From an uncultured Lachnospiraceae bacterium (GTDB lineage Bacteria; Bacillota; Clostridia; Lachnospirales; Lachnospiraceae), in NCBI GenBank assembly GCA_905235415.1, contig CAJOKX010000008.1:1-55425 (forward strand): a stretch of DNA of 55,425 nt. Direction: 5' to 3'. The notes beneath the pieces are model-generated. The model was not told the DNA's origin and did no database searches. It saw only the letters and a program-made list of their open reading frames with translations. This document shows positions 41,841 through 49,883 of this stretch, in pieces. The position numbers and the translations under genes are program-made. How positions within the stretch are numbered: the stretch's first letter is position 1; each line of letters opens with the position of its first letter.

Positions 41841-42820
41841 TGAAAGATGTTGCGCGGGAGGCCGGACTGTCCGTCGGGACTGTTTCCCGCGTTCTGAATA
41901 ACCGGGGATATATCAGCGATGAGACCCGGGAGAGCGTGCAGCGGGCAATGGCCAGGCTGAATTATCAGCCCAATGAGATGGCGCGCTCTCTGTCCAGGAA
42001 AAAGAGCAGTATGATCGGCGTGATCGTTCCGAACATCGATCATCCGTATTTCGCGAAACTGATCAGCTGCCTGGATGCGTCCGCCCGCAGGCAGGGATAT
42101 GAGATCCTGCTCTTTGCTTCGCATGGAAAGGCGGAGCGGGAAGAAGAGTACGTCAGGCTGTGCTCCAGCAACAGGGTGGCAGGGCTGATCCTGTGCTCCG
42201 GCGATTTCAGCACAACAAAGCTCAGGGATCTGGGACTTCCCGTGATTGCCTATGAGCTGTTTGCCGATGACTCGGACGCGGCTATGGAGTGTGACAACTA
42301 CGAGGGCGGCGTTCTGGCGGCGCAGGAACTGATCCAGGCAGGATGCAGGAAGATTCTGAGCATCAGCGGCGCCGGGCCTGTCAATATGCCGGCAGACGCA
42401 AGGAGCGAAGGATTTCTGGAAACCTGCAGGGCAAGTGAAGGCGTGGAAGCGTACAACCGGGTGTGCAAAGCCGAGAGAATCCGTGATCTTGACTACATGC
42501 CGGAAATTAATGCATTTCTGGATGAGTTTCCGGATGCGGACGGAATCTTTGCCGGATCGGATGTGATCGCGGCGATGGTGCTGAAATCGCTTCGGGCAAG
42601 ATCCAGAAAGGTTCCCGAGGATGTGAAGGTTTTGGGATATGATGACGTCATGCTCGCGGAGCTGACGGATCCGTCGCTGACAACGATCCACCAGCCGGTC
42701 GCGGAGATGGCGGACGCCTGCATGCAGTTTATCAGCAGGGCCGCGAAGGGGGAGAGCATACCGGTCAGGACAACCTTCCACGTCCGGCTGACGCGCAGAG
42801 AATCCACGGCCACAGGATGA
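41831..42820 (+). CDS. LacI family regulator of the sucrose/fructan-type operon
   Basis: The 329-residue protein has the N-terminal helix-turn-helix [39 protein letters not shown] and the hinge region [15 protein letters not shown]. The sugar-binding effector domain contains [21 protein letters not shown] and [25 protein letters not shown]. It precedes a CUT1 importer and GH32 gene on the same strand. A matching palindrome (GTTWAGCGSTTRAC) sits at its own promoter and at the transporter promoter, so it is probably the local repressor, relieved by the transported fructoside or a product. The start is fixed by GGAGAGGGAGAAC just before the ATG. A terminator separates it from the operon it is thought to control. 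Confidence 0.92.
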   Translation: [329 protein letters not shown]

Positions 42821-42890
42821 TACGCATCCGGGAGCTTTCCTGCGGGGGAAAATGTATCAGAGAGAGAAGAAAAGAGCGGTTACCACGAAG

Positions 42891-42918
42891 AAGAGACGTC
42901 GTTGCACGTCTCTTTTTT
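42891..42918 (+). terminator. Intrinsic terminator of the LacI regulator
   Basis: AAGAGACGT-CGTTGC-ACGTCTCTT followed by a T-run, about 70 bases after the stop codon. Confidence 0.88.
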
Positions 42919-42983
42919 AAGGATAGTGCACAATAAAAGGTTAAATAAATTGTAAATTACAACCAAAAATGCAGATCAAACAT

Positions 42984-43021
42984 GTTAAGCGGTTGACATA
43001 TTTCGGGCAGGATGCTACATT
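42984..43021 (+). promoter_or_regulatory. Promoter and LacI operator of the CUT1 importer operon
   Basis: TTGACA (42993-42998), 17 bases, TACATT (43016-43021). The near-palindrome GTTAAGCGGTTGAC (42984-42997) overlaps the -35 and shares the CATGTTAAGCG core with the regulator's own operator in inverted orientation. Confidence 0.72.
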
Positions 43022-43069
43022 GAAGATAGCTATTCAATCGAATCCATATTTCTAAGGAGGAAATGTGCA

Positions 43070-44311
43070 ATGAGAAAAATGAGTCTCGCAATTGCAACTC
43101 TTGCAGCGGCTGCAATGACCGTATCTCCGGTTCTGGCTGCTACAGACCTTACCGTCTTCAATTCCAAGTCTGAGATTCAGACCCAGTTTGAAGATGAAGC
43201 AGCAGTTTATTCCGACGAATACGACGTCAATATGGAAGTGGCGATGTCCAATGACCCGGTCATCACCCATATGGGAACCAGATATTCTTCCAATAACCCG
43301 TATGTCCTTTCCATGGTCGACGCAAAAGACATTTATTCCCTGACTCCGGAACACGGTATTGATCTTTCGGATCTGGATGCTGCGGCTGATACCGATTATG
43401 CAATCGAGATCGACGGCAAGGTTGCCGCTCTTCCGTTCTGCGTCGAGGCACGCGGCGTGATGTACAACAAGACCGCGATCGAGGATATCACCGGTGAAGA
43501 TTTCGATCCGGCGGATTATGCGACCCTGGATGCATTCAAGGAACTCCTTGACAAGCTGGTCGACGGCGGAATGGATGCCCCGGTTGCCATCATGAAGGAA
43601 GACTGGTCTCTTGCGGCTCACTATCTTGCACAGTGGATCGAAGAGCAGGAAGATCCGGAAGCTTACGTGCAGCAGCTCGTAGCCGGCGAAGGCGACATCA
43701 TCAACAACGAGAAGTTCAATTCCCTGATGGATACCTTTGATGTCCTGATGGAGTACAACTACTCGAAGGACGCTGCAGTCAATGCAGAGCGCAACAAGTC
43801 CGAGGATATGCTGGCATGGGGCGATGTGGCATTCATGTTCGGCGGCAACTGGGACTGGTCCCTGATCGTTCAGTCCGAATCTGACTGTGAGATGGGCATG
43901 ATGCCGGTTCCGCAGAATATGGATGACGGCTCCAACGAGAAGCTTGTCGGCGGCGGATCCAAGTATTTCTTCATCGACAGCTCCGTTTCCGAAGAGCAGC
44001 AGCAGGCAGCGAAGGATTTCATCAACTGGTTCGCTATGGACGAAGAAGGACAGGATTTCGTAACGAATACCTGCGCACTGGTTTCCCCGTATAAGAGCAA
44101 TACGCTGGAAGTCTCCGATCCGCTCTCTGTTTCTGTCAAGGCATATGCGGATGAAGGAAACCTGATCCCGAACTACAACTTCTTCCCGGATGATCACATC
44201 ACCAAGGCAGGCGCAAGCATGCAGAAGTACCTTGGCGGTGAGATCGACAGAGAAGGCCTTGCTGATGAGCTGACCGAGTACTGGAAGGGCGCAGCCGTTA
44301 TCGAGCACTGA
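43070..44311 (+). CDS. CUT1 sugar ABC transporter substrate-binding protein
   Basis: ATG 43070 follows AAGGAGGAAA. The 413-residue protein has a cleavable signal (MRKMSLAIATLAAAAMTVSPVLA, cut after VLA) but no lipobox cysteine, unusual for a Gram-positive binding protein. Attachment by another partner or release is implied. The mature part fits family 1 solute-binding proteins: LTVFNSKSEIQTQFEDEAAVY, the hinge GKVAALPFCVEARGVMYNKTAIE, and GDVAFMFGGNWDWSLI near the ligand cleft, where Trp residues often stack on sugar rings. With GH32 in the operon, the likely ligand is sucrose or a short fructo-oligosaccharide. A stable hairpin follows its stop codon. The 418-residue antisense frame here is a shadow. 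Confidence 0.88.
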   Translation: MRKMSLAIATLAAAAMTVSPVLAATDLTVFNSKSEIQTQFEDEAAVYSDEYDVNMEVAMSNDPVITHMGTRYSSNNPYVLSMVDAKDIYSLTPEHGIDLSDLDAAADTDYAIEIDGKVAALPFCVEARGVMYNKTAIEDITGEDFDPADYATLDAFKELLDKLVDGGMDAPVAIMKEDWSLAAHYLAQWIEEQEDPEAYVQQLVAGEGDIINNEKFNSLMDTFDVLMEYNYSKDAAVNAERNKSEDMLAWGDVAFMFGGNWDWSLIVQSESDCEMGMMPVPQNMDDGSNEKLVGGGSKYFFIDSSVSEEQQQAAKDFINWFAMDEEGQDFVTNTCALVSPYKSNTLEVSDPLSVSVKAYADEGNLIPNYNFFPDDHITKAGASMQKYLGGEIDREGLADELTEYWKGAAVIEH

Positions 44312-44356
44312 TCTGAATCGCCTGATTCTTATCGAAACTGACAGATATGTAAAAAC

Positions 44357-44390
44357 GGAAGAGGTATCGGCAGGTACCGGTACCTCTTCC
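44357..44390 (+). other. Hairpin between binding protein and permease genes
   Basis: GGAAGAGGTA pairs with TACCTCTTCC with inner CGG/CCG pairs. There is no T-run, so it probably stabilises the binding-protein mRNA rather than ending transcription. Confidence 0.65.
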
Positions 44391-44416
44391 TGAGTATTTA
44401 AGGTAGGGAGACTGAG

Positions 44417-45298
44417 ATGAAAAGAAATACAATGTCTTATAAGGTCAGTCAGTATCTCATGTTTGCCGGTCCTGCAACGCTCCTGTTCTGCGGAATTGTC
44501 GTCCTCCCGCTGATCTATGGTTTTTATCTGACCTTTACCAGCTGGGACGGAATCTCCACATCCAAGCCTTTTGTCGGAATTGCCAATTATGCGTCCGCTT
44601 TCAGTGACAAGGCATTCTGGGTGGCGATGGGCAGAACGCTGATTTACTCGGCGATTGCGGTTATACTGGTAAATATTGTGGCGTTCCTTCTGGCCTATAT
44701 GGTGACCAGAGGCATTAAGGGACAGAATTTCTTCCGTGCAGGCTTCTTCATTCCGAACCTGATCGGCGGCATCGTCCTCGGTTATGTATGGAAATTCGTG
44801 TTCAACAGCGCATTCGTCGCAATCGGCGAAAACCTGAACATCGGATTATTAAAGAACTCCTGGCTCGGAACGCCTTCCGGAGCCATGGCCTGCATGATTA
44901 TCGTGGCAGTATGGCAGTATGCCGGCTACATGATGCTGATCTATGTTGCAGGATTCATGAGCGTATCCAAGAGCCTGATTGAGGCAGCGCAGATCGATGG
45001 CTGCACACAGTCACAGGCAACATGGAAGGTTATCGTCCCGCTGATGAGAGCATCCTTTGTACAGTGCATATTCCTGTCCATTACCAGATGCTTCATGGTG
45101 TACGATGTCAACCTGACGTTGACAGAGGGCGGACCGTACAACTCTTCGGTCATGGCTGCCATGCACGTCTACCGGACAGCGTTCACAGAGCGTGCATTCG
45201 GTACAGGACAGGCAGAGGCTCTGATCCTCTTCCTTGTCTGCGCGGTTGTCGGTGTAACACAGGTCTACATCGGACGTAAAGGGGAGGTGGCTGCATAA
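44417..45298 (+). CDS. CUT1 sugar ABC transporter permease (MalF type)
   Basis: The 293-residue membrane protein has about six membrane helices and the cytoplasmic EAA loop near residue 190, SLIEAAQIDGCTQSQATWKVIVPLM, which docks on the ATPase. The N-terminus KVSQYLMFAGPATLLFCGIVVLPLIYGFYLTFTSWDG is typical of MalF/UgpA subunits. The ATG follows GGTAGGGAG. Its stop overlaps the next start as TAATG. No ATPase gene is found in this operon, so, as for many CUT1 importers in Firmicutes, a shared MsmK-type ATPase encoded elsewhere must power it. Confidence 0.92.
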   Translation: MKRNTMSYKVSQYLMFAGPATLLFCGIVVLPLIYGFYLTFTSWDGISTSKPFVGIANYASAFSDKAFWVAMGRTLIYSAIAVILVNIVAFLLAYMVTRGIKGQNFFRAGFFIPNLIGGIVLGYVWKFVFNSAFVAIGENLNIGLLKNSWLGTPSGAMACMIIVAVWQYAGYMMLIYVAGFMSVSKSLIEAAQIDGCTQSQATWKVIVPLMRASFVQCIFLSITRCFMVYDVNLTLTEGGPYNSSVMAAMHVYRTAFTERAFGTGQAEALILFLVCAVVGVTQVYIGRKGEVAA

Positions 45299-46170
45299 TG
45301 TATGAACTTGAAAATGCGAAAGCGGCACGTCACAGAAAGATCGTAAATGCGGTCATGTGGGTTGTCCTGGTCATCCTCTTTATTGCATTTATCTTCCCGT
45401 TTATCATCGCTTTAATCAACGCTTTTAAGGCGAATACGGATATCAACAGATTCCCGCTGGCACTGATCGGACCCAGAAAGGGATTTGTCACGAGCAATTT
45501 CCCGACCGCGATGGAGAAGATGAACTTCTGGGGTTCATTCGGAAATTCTCTGATCATTACGGTTTCCGCTACAGTGCTGACCCTGCTGTTCTCGGGAATG
45601 TGCGCATTTGTCGTAACCAGGAACAACTGGACTGCCTGCAGGCTGATCTATGCTCTGATGATCGCCTCCATGGTCATTCCGTTCCAGGTTCTGATGATCC
45701 CGATCGTTTCGATCTACGGCGGAACCTTGAATGTGTTAAACCACCGGCTGACGCTGATTCTGATGCATACCGGATTCTCGGTTTCCATGGCAACCTTCAT
45801 GTACAGCGGCGCAATCAAGACAAACATTCCGCTGGAACTTGAAGAGGCTGCCCTGATCGACGGGTGCTCCAGATGGCAGACCTACTGGAAGGTCGTATAT
45901 CCGCTCCTCGGGCCGACAACCGCAACGGTAGCGATTATCGATGCGATGGCTTTCTGGAACGATTACCTGCTTCCGAGCCTGGTTCTTACCAACAAGCCGC
46001 TCTATACGATCCCGATCGCAACCCAGATCTTCTACGGGTCGATGGGCGGATCTGATATGGGCTGCGTGCTTGCGGCTCTGATCCTCGCGATGCTGCCGAT
46101 CCTGATCCTGTATCTGGTGATGCAGAAGTATATCGTAGAGGGTGTCACTTCCGGCGCTGTCAAGGGCTGA
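45298..46170 (+). CDS. CUT1 sugar ABC transporter permease (MalG type)
   Basis: The 290-residue protein has six membrane helices. Its EAA loop, ELEEAALIDGCSRWQTYWKVVYPLL at about residues 181-205, precedes helices five and six. The N-terminal half has MWVVLVILFIAFIFPFIIALINAFK and the conserved SGMCAFVVTRN turn of MalG-type subunits. It ends MQKYIVEGVTSGAVKG, the usual C-terminal tail of this group that reaches into the translocation path. The start overlaps the upstream stop (TAATG), so the two subunits are translated in tandem in equal amounts. Confidence 0.93.
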   Translation: MYELENAKAARHRKIVNAVMWVVLVILFIAFIFPFIIALINAFKANTDINRFPLALIGPRKGFVTSNFPTAMEKMNFWGSFGNSLIITVSATVLTLLFSGMCAFVVTRNNWTACRLIYALMIASMVIPFQVLMIPIVSIYGGTLNVLNHRLTLILMHTGFSVSMATFMYSGAIKTNIPLELEEAALIDGCSRWQTYWKVVYPLLGPTTATVAIIDAMAFWNDYLLPSLVLTNKPLYTIPIATQIFYGSMGGSDMGCVLAALILAMLPILILYLVMQKYIVEGVTSGAVKG

Positions 46171-46216
46171 TGATCCCGCAGACGGAAGAGACTTCAACTG
46201 AATAAAATATCGCGCG

Positions 46217-46252
46217 GGCGCAGTGGATAGAGATGTGAACATCTGCTGCGCC
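46217..46252 (+). other. Hairpin between permease and GH32 genes
   Basis: GGCGCAG (46217-46223) pairs with CTGCGCC (46246-46252), and inside it AGATGT pairs with ACATCT. There is no T-run; probably an mRNA processing or stability element. Confidence 0.5.
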
Positions 46253-46301
46253 TGTGCTGTACCAGGAACAATCAAGGAGACATGCAGAAGCCGGAGGGCG
46301 T

Positions 46302-47798
46302 ATGAAGATCAGCGAGAAACTGTCCAAAGTCAGAAGCTATGAAGAGAATATGGGAAACTGCATTCCGGATGAGGAAAGACCGGCCTATCATCTCTCCAGC
46401 CGTGTGGGATGGATGAATGATCCGAACGGGTTTTCCTGGTATCAGGGAAAGTATCATCTGTTTTATCAGTATTATCCGTACAATACCGTCTGGGGGCCGT
46501 GTTACTGGGGCCATGCGGTGTCTGAGGACCTCCTGCACTGGACCTATCTGCCCGCAGCGCTTGCGCCCGACGAGGCGTATGACGCGGACGGCTGTTTCTC
46601 GGGTTCTGCCGTGACCCTGCCGGACGGGCGTCAGATGCTGATCTACACAGGGGTCCTGCGCCGTGAACTGGAAGACGGAACCGTGCATGATTTCCAGCAG
46701 CAGTGCCTTGCATTCGGGGACGGGACGGAGTATGAAAAATACGAGGGCAACCCGGTCCTGACATCGGAGGATCTGCCCGAGGGCTGCAGCCCGTATGATT
46801 TCAGGGATCCCAGTATCATCCGGCAGGAAGACGGTTCCTACAGGATCGTGACCTGCTGCGCGACGATCGGGCGGGACGCAAGACTTGCGATGTTCCGCAG
46901 TCCGGACGGGATTCACTGGGACAGAGGCAGGATCCTGATCCGGAACAATGAGCGCTTCGGGAAGGTCTGGGAGTGCCCGGAGCTGTTCAGGATGGATGAG
47001 AAATGGGTGATCCTGACCAGTCCGATGGATATGCTTCCGGAGGGATTTGAATATCACAACGGGAACGGAACCCTGTGCCTGATCGGTGATCTGGATGAAA
47101 AGAGCGGCGTGTTTACGCCGCAGCATGATCAGGCAATCGATTACGGGATCGATTTCTACGCGACGCAGACGATCCTGGCGCCGGACGGAAGGCGCATCAT
47201 GATCGCCTGGATGCAGAACTGGGACACGACCCCTGGCTACCGGCTGGATCCGACCAGCTGGTTCGGACAGATGACCATACCCAGAGAGCTGTCGGTGAGA
47301 GACGGACGGCTGTACCAGTGGCCGGTGAGGGAACTGGAGCAGATCAGGAAGAATAAAGTCGCCTATGAAAATGTATACGTCAGCGGCGAGATGGAGCTGG
47401 AGGGCGTCAGGGGAAGGATCGCGGATCTGGAGATCGAGCTCAGCAACGCGGATCCGGAGGAGCCCTTTGACAAGTTTACGATCAAATTTGCCGCGGGGGG
47501 ACGATACTATACGATGCTGAGCTATCATCCTGCCGACCAGATCATGAAGATAGACCGGAAGTTCTCCGGATCGCGCAGGGCGATCATTCATCAGAGAAGG
47601 GCGCTGGTGCCCATGAAGGACAATAAGCTGAAGATCCGCCTGCTTCTGGACCGCTACAGCGTGGAGGCGTTTATCAACGACGGCGCGCAGACGATCACGG
47701 CGAACCTGTACACGGACATGGGGGCGCAGCGGATTACATTTTCGGCAGTCGGGGCGGTCAGCATGAATCTGGTCAAATATGACCTTGGCGGGGAATGA
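46302..47798 (+). CDS. Intracellular GH32 beta-fructofuranosidase (sucrose/fructan hydrolase)
   Basis: The 498-residue enzyme from ATG 46302 (GGAGGG upstream) belongs to glycoside hydrolase family 32. The nucleophile Asp is in WMNDPNGFSWYQGKYHLFYQ, the transition-state stabiliser in YDFRDPSIIR, and the acid/base Glu in WECPELFRM. The C-terminal beta-sandwich module follows from about residue 345. There is no signal peptide and no PTS gene nearby, so it cleaves unphosphorylated sucrose or fructo-oligosaccharides brought in by the ABC importer. Fructose would then go to a fructokinase such as that at 37346. The ORF-track start at 46254 has a weaker context. Confidence 0.92.
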   Translation: MKISEKLSKVRSYEENMGNCIPDEERPAYHLSSRVGWMNDPNGFSWYQGKYHLFYQYYPYNTVWGPCYWGHAVSEDLLHWTYLPAALAPDEAYDADGCFSGSAVTLPDGRQMLIYTGVLRRELEDGTVHDFQQQCLAFGDGTEYEKYEGNPVLTSEDLPEGCSPYDFRDPSIIRQEDGSYRIVTCCATIGRDARLAMFRSPDGIHWDRGRILIRNNERFGKVWECPELFRMDEKWVILTSPMDMLPEGFEYHNGNGTLCLIGDLDEKSGVFTPQHDQAIDYGIDFYATQTILAPDGRRIMIAWMQNWDTTPGYRLDPTSWFGQMTIPRELSVRDGRLYQWPVRELEQIRKNKVAYENVYVSGEMELEGVRGRIADLEIELSNADPEEPFDKFTIKFAAGGRYYTMLSYHPADQIMKIDRKFSGSRRAIIHQRRALVPMKDNKLKIRLLLDRYSVEAFINDGAQTITANLYTDMGAQRITFSAVGAVSMNLVKYDLGGE

Positions 47799-47805
47799 CG
47801 TACCT

Positions 47806-47850
47806 GGATCAGGTTCCGCAGGATCAGGTCTCGTAGAATCAGGCCCCGTA
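47806..47850. repeat. 15-bp tandem repeat, three units
   Basis: GGATCAGGTTCCGCA, GGATCAGGTCTCGTA and GAATCAGGCCCCGTA are directly adjacent. The array starts seven bases after the GH32 stop codon and ends 14 bases before trmD. Confidence 0.85.
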
Positions 47851-47864
47851 AAGAAGGGAGAGCC

Positions 47865-48545
47865 ATGAAGATATCCGTACTGACGATCTTTCCGGAAATG
47901 TTCGGAGATTTTATGAAGGAGCCTGTGATTGCGCGCGCGCTGTCTTCAGGCGCTGCACAGATCGACATTGTGGATATCAGGCCCTTTGCGGGAGGAAGCT
48001 TCAGACATATCGATGATGATCCATATGGCGGCGGCGCGGGGATGGTCATGCGGTGCGGCCCGGTCCTGGACGCGCTGGAGTCTGTCAGGACCGATGGATG
48101 CTATACGGCTGTGATGACGCCTGCGGGCAGGCGCTATACGCAGAAGACGGCCCATGCATTTGCCGCGCTGGAGCACCTGGTCCTCATCTGCGGGCATTAC
48201 GAAGGACTGGATGAGCGCATCCTGGATCATGCGGATGGCGTCTATACGATCGGAGATTATGTGCTGACGGGAGGCGAGCTTCCGGCGAAGGTCGTGATGG
48301 ATTCTGTGATCCGTCTGCTTCCGGGCGTCCTGCGGAGGGAAGCGACCATAGAAGAATCCTTTGAGGCGGGGCTACTGGAGCATCCCCAGTATACAAAGCC
48401 TGCAGACTGGAGGGGAGAGAAGATTCCCGAAGTGCTTCTGTCAGGAGACCATGCAAAGATCGAAGCCTTCCGGCGCAGCGAGGCGCTGCGTATCACAAAG
48501 GAGAGAAGGCCGGATCTTCTGGAAGACGGAGCGCACAGATCATAA
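47865..48545 (+). CDS. trmD: tRNA (guanine37-N1)-methyltransferase
   Basis: TrmD methylates G37 next to the anticodon in tRNAs for Leu, Pro and Arg and prevents +1 frameshifting. The 226-residue SPOUT enzyme begins MKISVLTIFPEMFGDF. It has DDDPYGGGAGMVMRCGP, then the trefoil-knot SAM site LVLICGHYEGLDERI and VYTIGDYVLTGGELPAKVVMDS, and the substrate-contacting Asp in the linker. AAGGGAGAG precedes the start. Normally trmD lies with rimM and rplS; here it follows the GH32 operon across a short repeat, so the usual ribosomal context has been lost. Confidence 0.95.
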   Translation: MKISVLTIFPEMFGDFMKEPVIARALSSGAAQIDIVDIRPFAGGSFRHIDDDPYGGGAGMVMRCGPVLDALESVRTDGCYTAVMTPAGRRYTQKTAHAFAALEHLVLICGHYEGLDERILDHADGVYTIGDYVLTGGELPAKVVMDSVIRLLPGVLRREATIEESFEAGLLEHPQYTKPADWRGEKIPEVLLSGDHAKIEAFRRSEALRITKERRPDLLEDGAHRS

Positions 48546-48553
48546 TACAGATT

Positions 48554-48590
48554 AAAAAGGCCTGCCCGGCATCCGGATGCCGCGCAGGCC
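48554..48590 (-). terminator. Terminator between trmD and the aldolase-like gene (minus strand)
   Basis: GGCCTGC and CGGCATCC pair with GGATGCCG and GCAGGCC. On the minus strand the stem is followed by five T, so it mainly ends transcription of the aldolase gene. Confidence 0.75.
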
Positions 48591-48603
48591 GTATGTCTCA
48601 TGT

Positions 48604-48645
48604 CTCAGATCCAAGAGCTCAGATCTCAGGGCTCAGATCCTGCAG
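48604..48645. repeat. 14-bp tandem repeat, three units
   Basis: CTCAGATCCAAGAG, CTCAGATCTCAGGG and CTCAGATCCTGCAG lie end to end between the terminator and the end of the aldolase-like gene. Confidence 0.8.
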
Positions 48646-48668
48646 TATATGACAGGATGAAACAGGAT

Positions 48669-49721
48669 TCACATTTCACGGATCACCCGGATCAGGGCGT
48701 TCGTCTTTTCCTCTGTCGTTGACCATGATGTGCAGAAACGGATCATGGATCGATTGTCATCGATCTTTTCCATAAACCCATAGGAAACCTTTCTGCCGAG
48801 GTCTTCGAGCAGGTCATTGTTGATGGCGAAGAAGATCTGGTTCGTTTCTGCGTGCACGCTGAGCTCAAAGCCGCGTGCGGACAGCTCTTCCCGGATAGCT
48901 GCGGCGCTTTGGATCGCGGGTTCTCCGATTTTCTCATACAGATGATCTGTAAACAGCGTCTGGAACTGGACCCCGAGCAGGCGTCCCTTGGCAAGCAGGG
49001 CTCCGTGCTGTTTGATCTGTCCCGTCAGACGGGGAATCATGCCCTTTTTCGTAAAGACAAGCGCTTCGCCGAACAGAAGACCGCATTTGGTGCCGCCGAT
49101 ATAGAAGACGTCGCACAGCCTTCCGAGATCGGGGAGGGTGACATCGTTATGGGGCGCCGCGAGTGCGTACGCAAGCCTGGCGCCGTCCACGAATAGAGGA
49201 AGGGCATACTGCCTGCAGACAGCGCTGATCTCTTCGAGCTCCTTCAGGCTGTACAGTGTTCCGTATTCCGTGGGCTGGGACAGATAGACCATGCCGGGAG
49301 TGACCATATGCTCATGGTTGGCGTCCGCCATGCTGTCCAGATACAGCCTGCGGATGGAACCGGCGTCGATCTTTCCTTCACGCTCTTCAAGCGTCAGAAC
49401 TTTGTGCCCGCTAAACTCGATGGCGCCTGCCTCATGCACCGAAACATGACCGGATGCGGCGCTGACAACGCCTGTGCACGGGGGCAGCAGTGTATCAATC
49501 ACGAACTGGTTGACCTGCGTTCCGCCCATCAGGAAACGCACCTCGCCCTCCGGAAGGCGGCACGCTTCCAGGATCCGCCTTTCGGCGTCCAGGCAGAACG
49601 CGTCTTCGCCGTACCCTTCCGTAGAAACCAGATTGGTACGCATAAGGGCCTCCATGACCTTTGGATGGGCGCCTTCCATGTAATCGGATGTAAAATACAG
49701 TCTCTCTTCTGTCTGACTCAT
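48669..49721 (-). CDS. Low-specificity threonine aldolase / beta-eliminating lyase family
   Basis: The 350-residue protein starts at ATG 49721 after AAAGGG; the ORF-track start at 49859 adds 46 unrelated residues. This PLP enzyme of fold type I has YFTSDYMEGAHPKVMEAL near the N-terminus, where the family usually has SDTVTxPTxxM, the PLP-stacking segment EGYGEDAFCLDAERRIL, LFVDGARLAYAL with the conserved Asp that contacts the pyridine nitrogen, and the lysine in YIGGTKCGLLFGEAL. It probably splits threonine or allo-threonine to glycine and acetaldehyde. The altered N-terminal motif places it in a subgroup whose substrate is less certain. Single-gene unit. Confidence 0.87.
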   Translation of the reverse strand: MSQTEERLYFTSDYMEGAHPKVMEALMRTNLVSTEGYGEDAFCLDAERRILEACRLPEGEVRFLMGGTQVNQFVIDTLLPPCTGVVSAASGHVSVHEAGAIEFSGHKVLTLEEREGKIDAGSIRRLYLDSMADANHEHMVTPGMVYLSQPTEYGTLYSLKELEEISAVCRQYALPLFVDGARLAYALAAPHNDVTLPDLGRLCDVFYIGGTKCGLLFGEALVFTKKGMIPRLTGQIKQHGALLAKGRLLGVQFQTLFTDHLYEKIGEPAIQSAAAIREELSARGFELSVHAETNQIFFAINNDLLEDLGRKVSYGFMEKIDDNRSMIRFCTSWSTTEEKTNALIRVIREM

Positions 49722-49883
49722 TTCCGAACCCTTTCTCATACCGGCTCCAGATGATCTTCCGGAGCGTTTTTCTGAAAACGGAAGATCCATCTTCCATCGT
49801 CCGGCCTTTGACCCGGACACCAGTGTATAGTAACATGGATTCTGTGAAACGGCGAGCATTAATCACACAGGAAGGGGATCTCG

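Noticed and set aside
43052-44308. 418-residue minus-strand ORF opposite the CUT1 binding protein
   Set aside because: Antisense shadow of a clear solute-binding protein with signal peptide.
46272-47591. 439-residue minus-strand ORF opposite GH32
   Set aside because: Antisense to a gene with all three GH32 catalytic motifs; no domain of its own.
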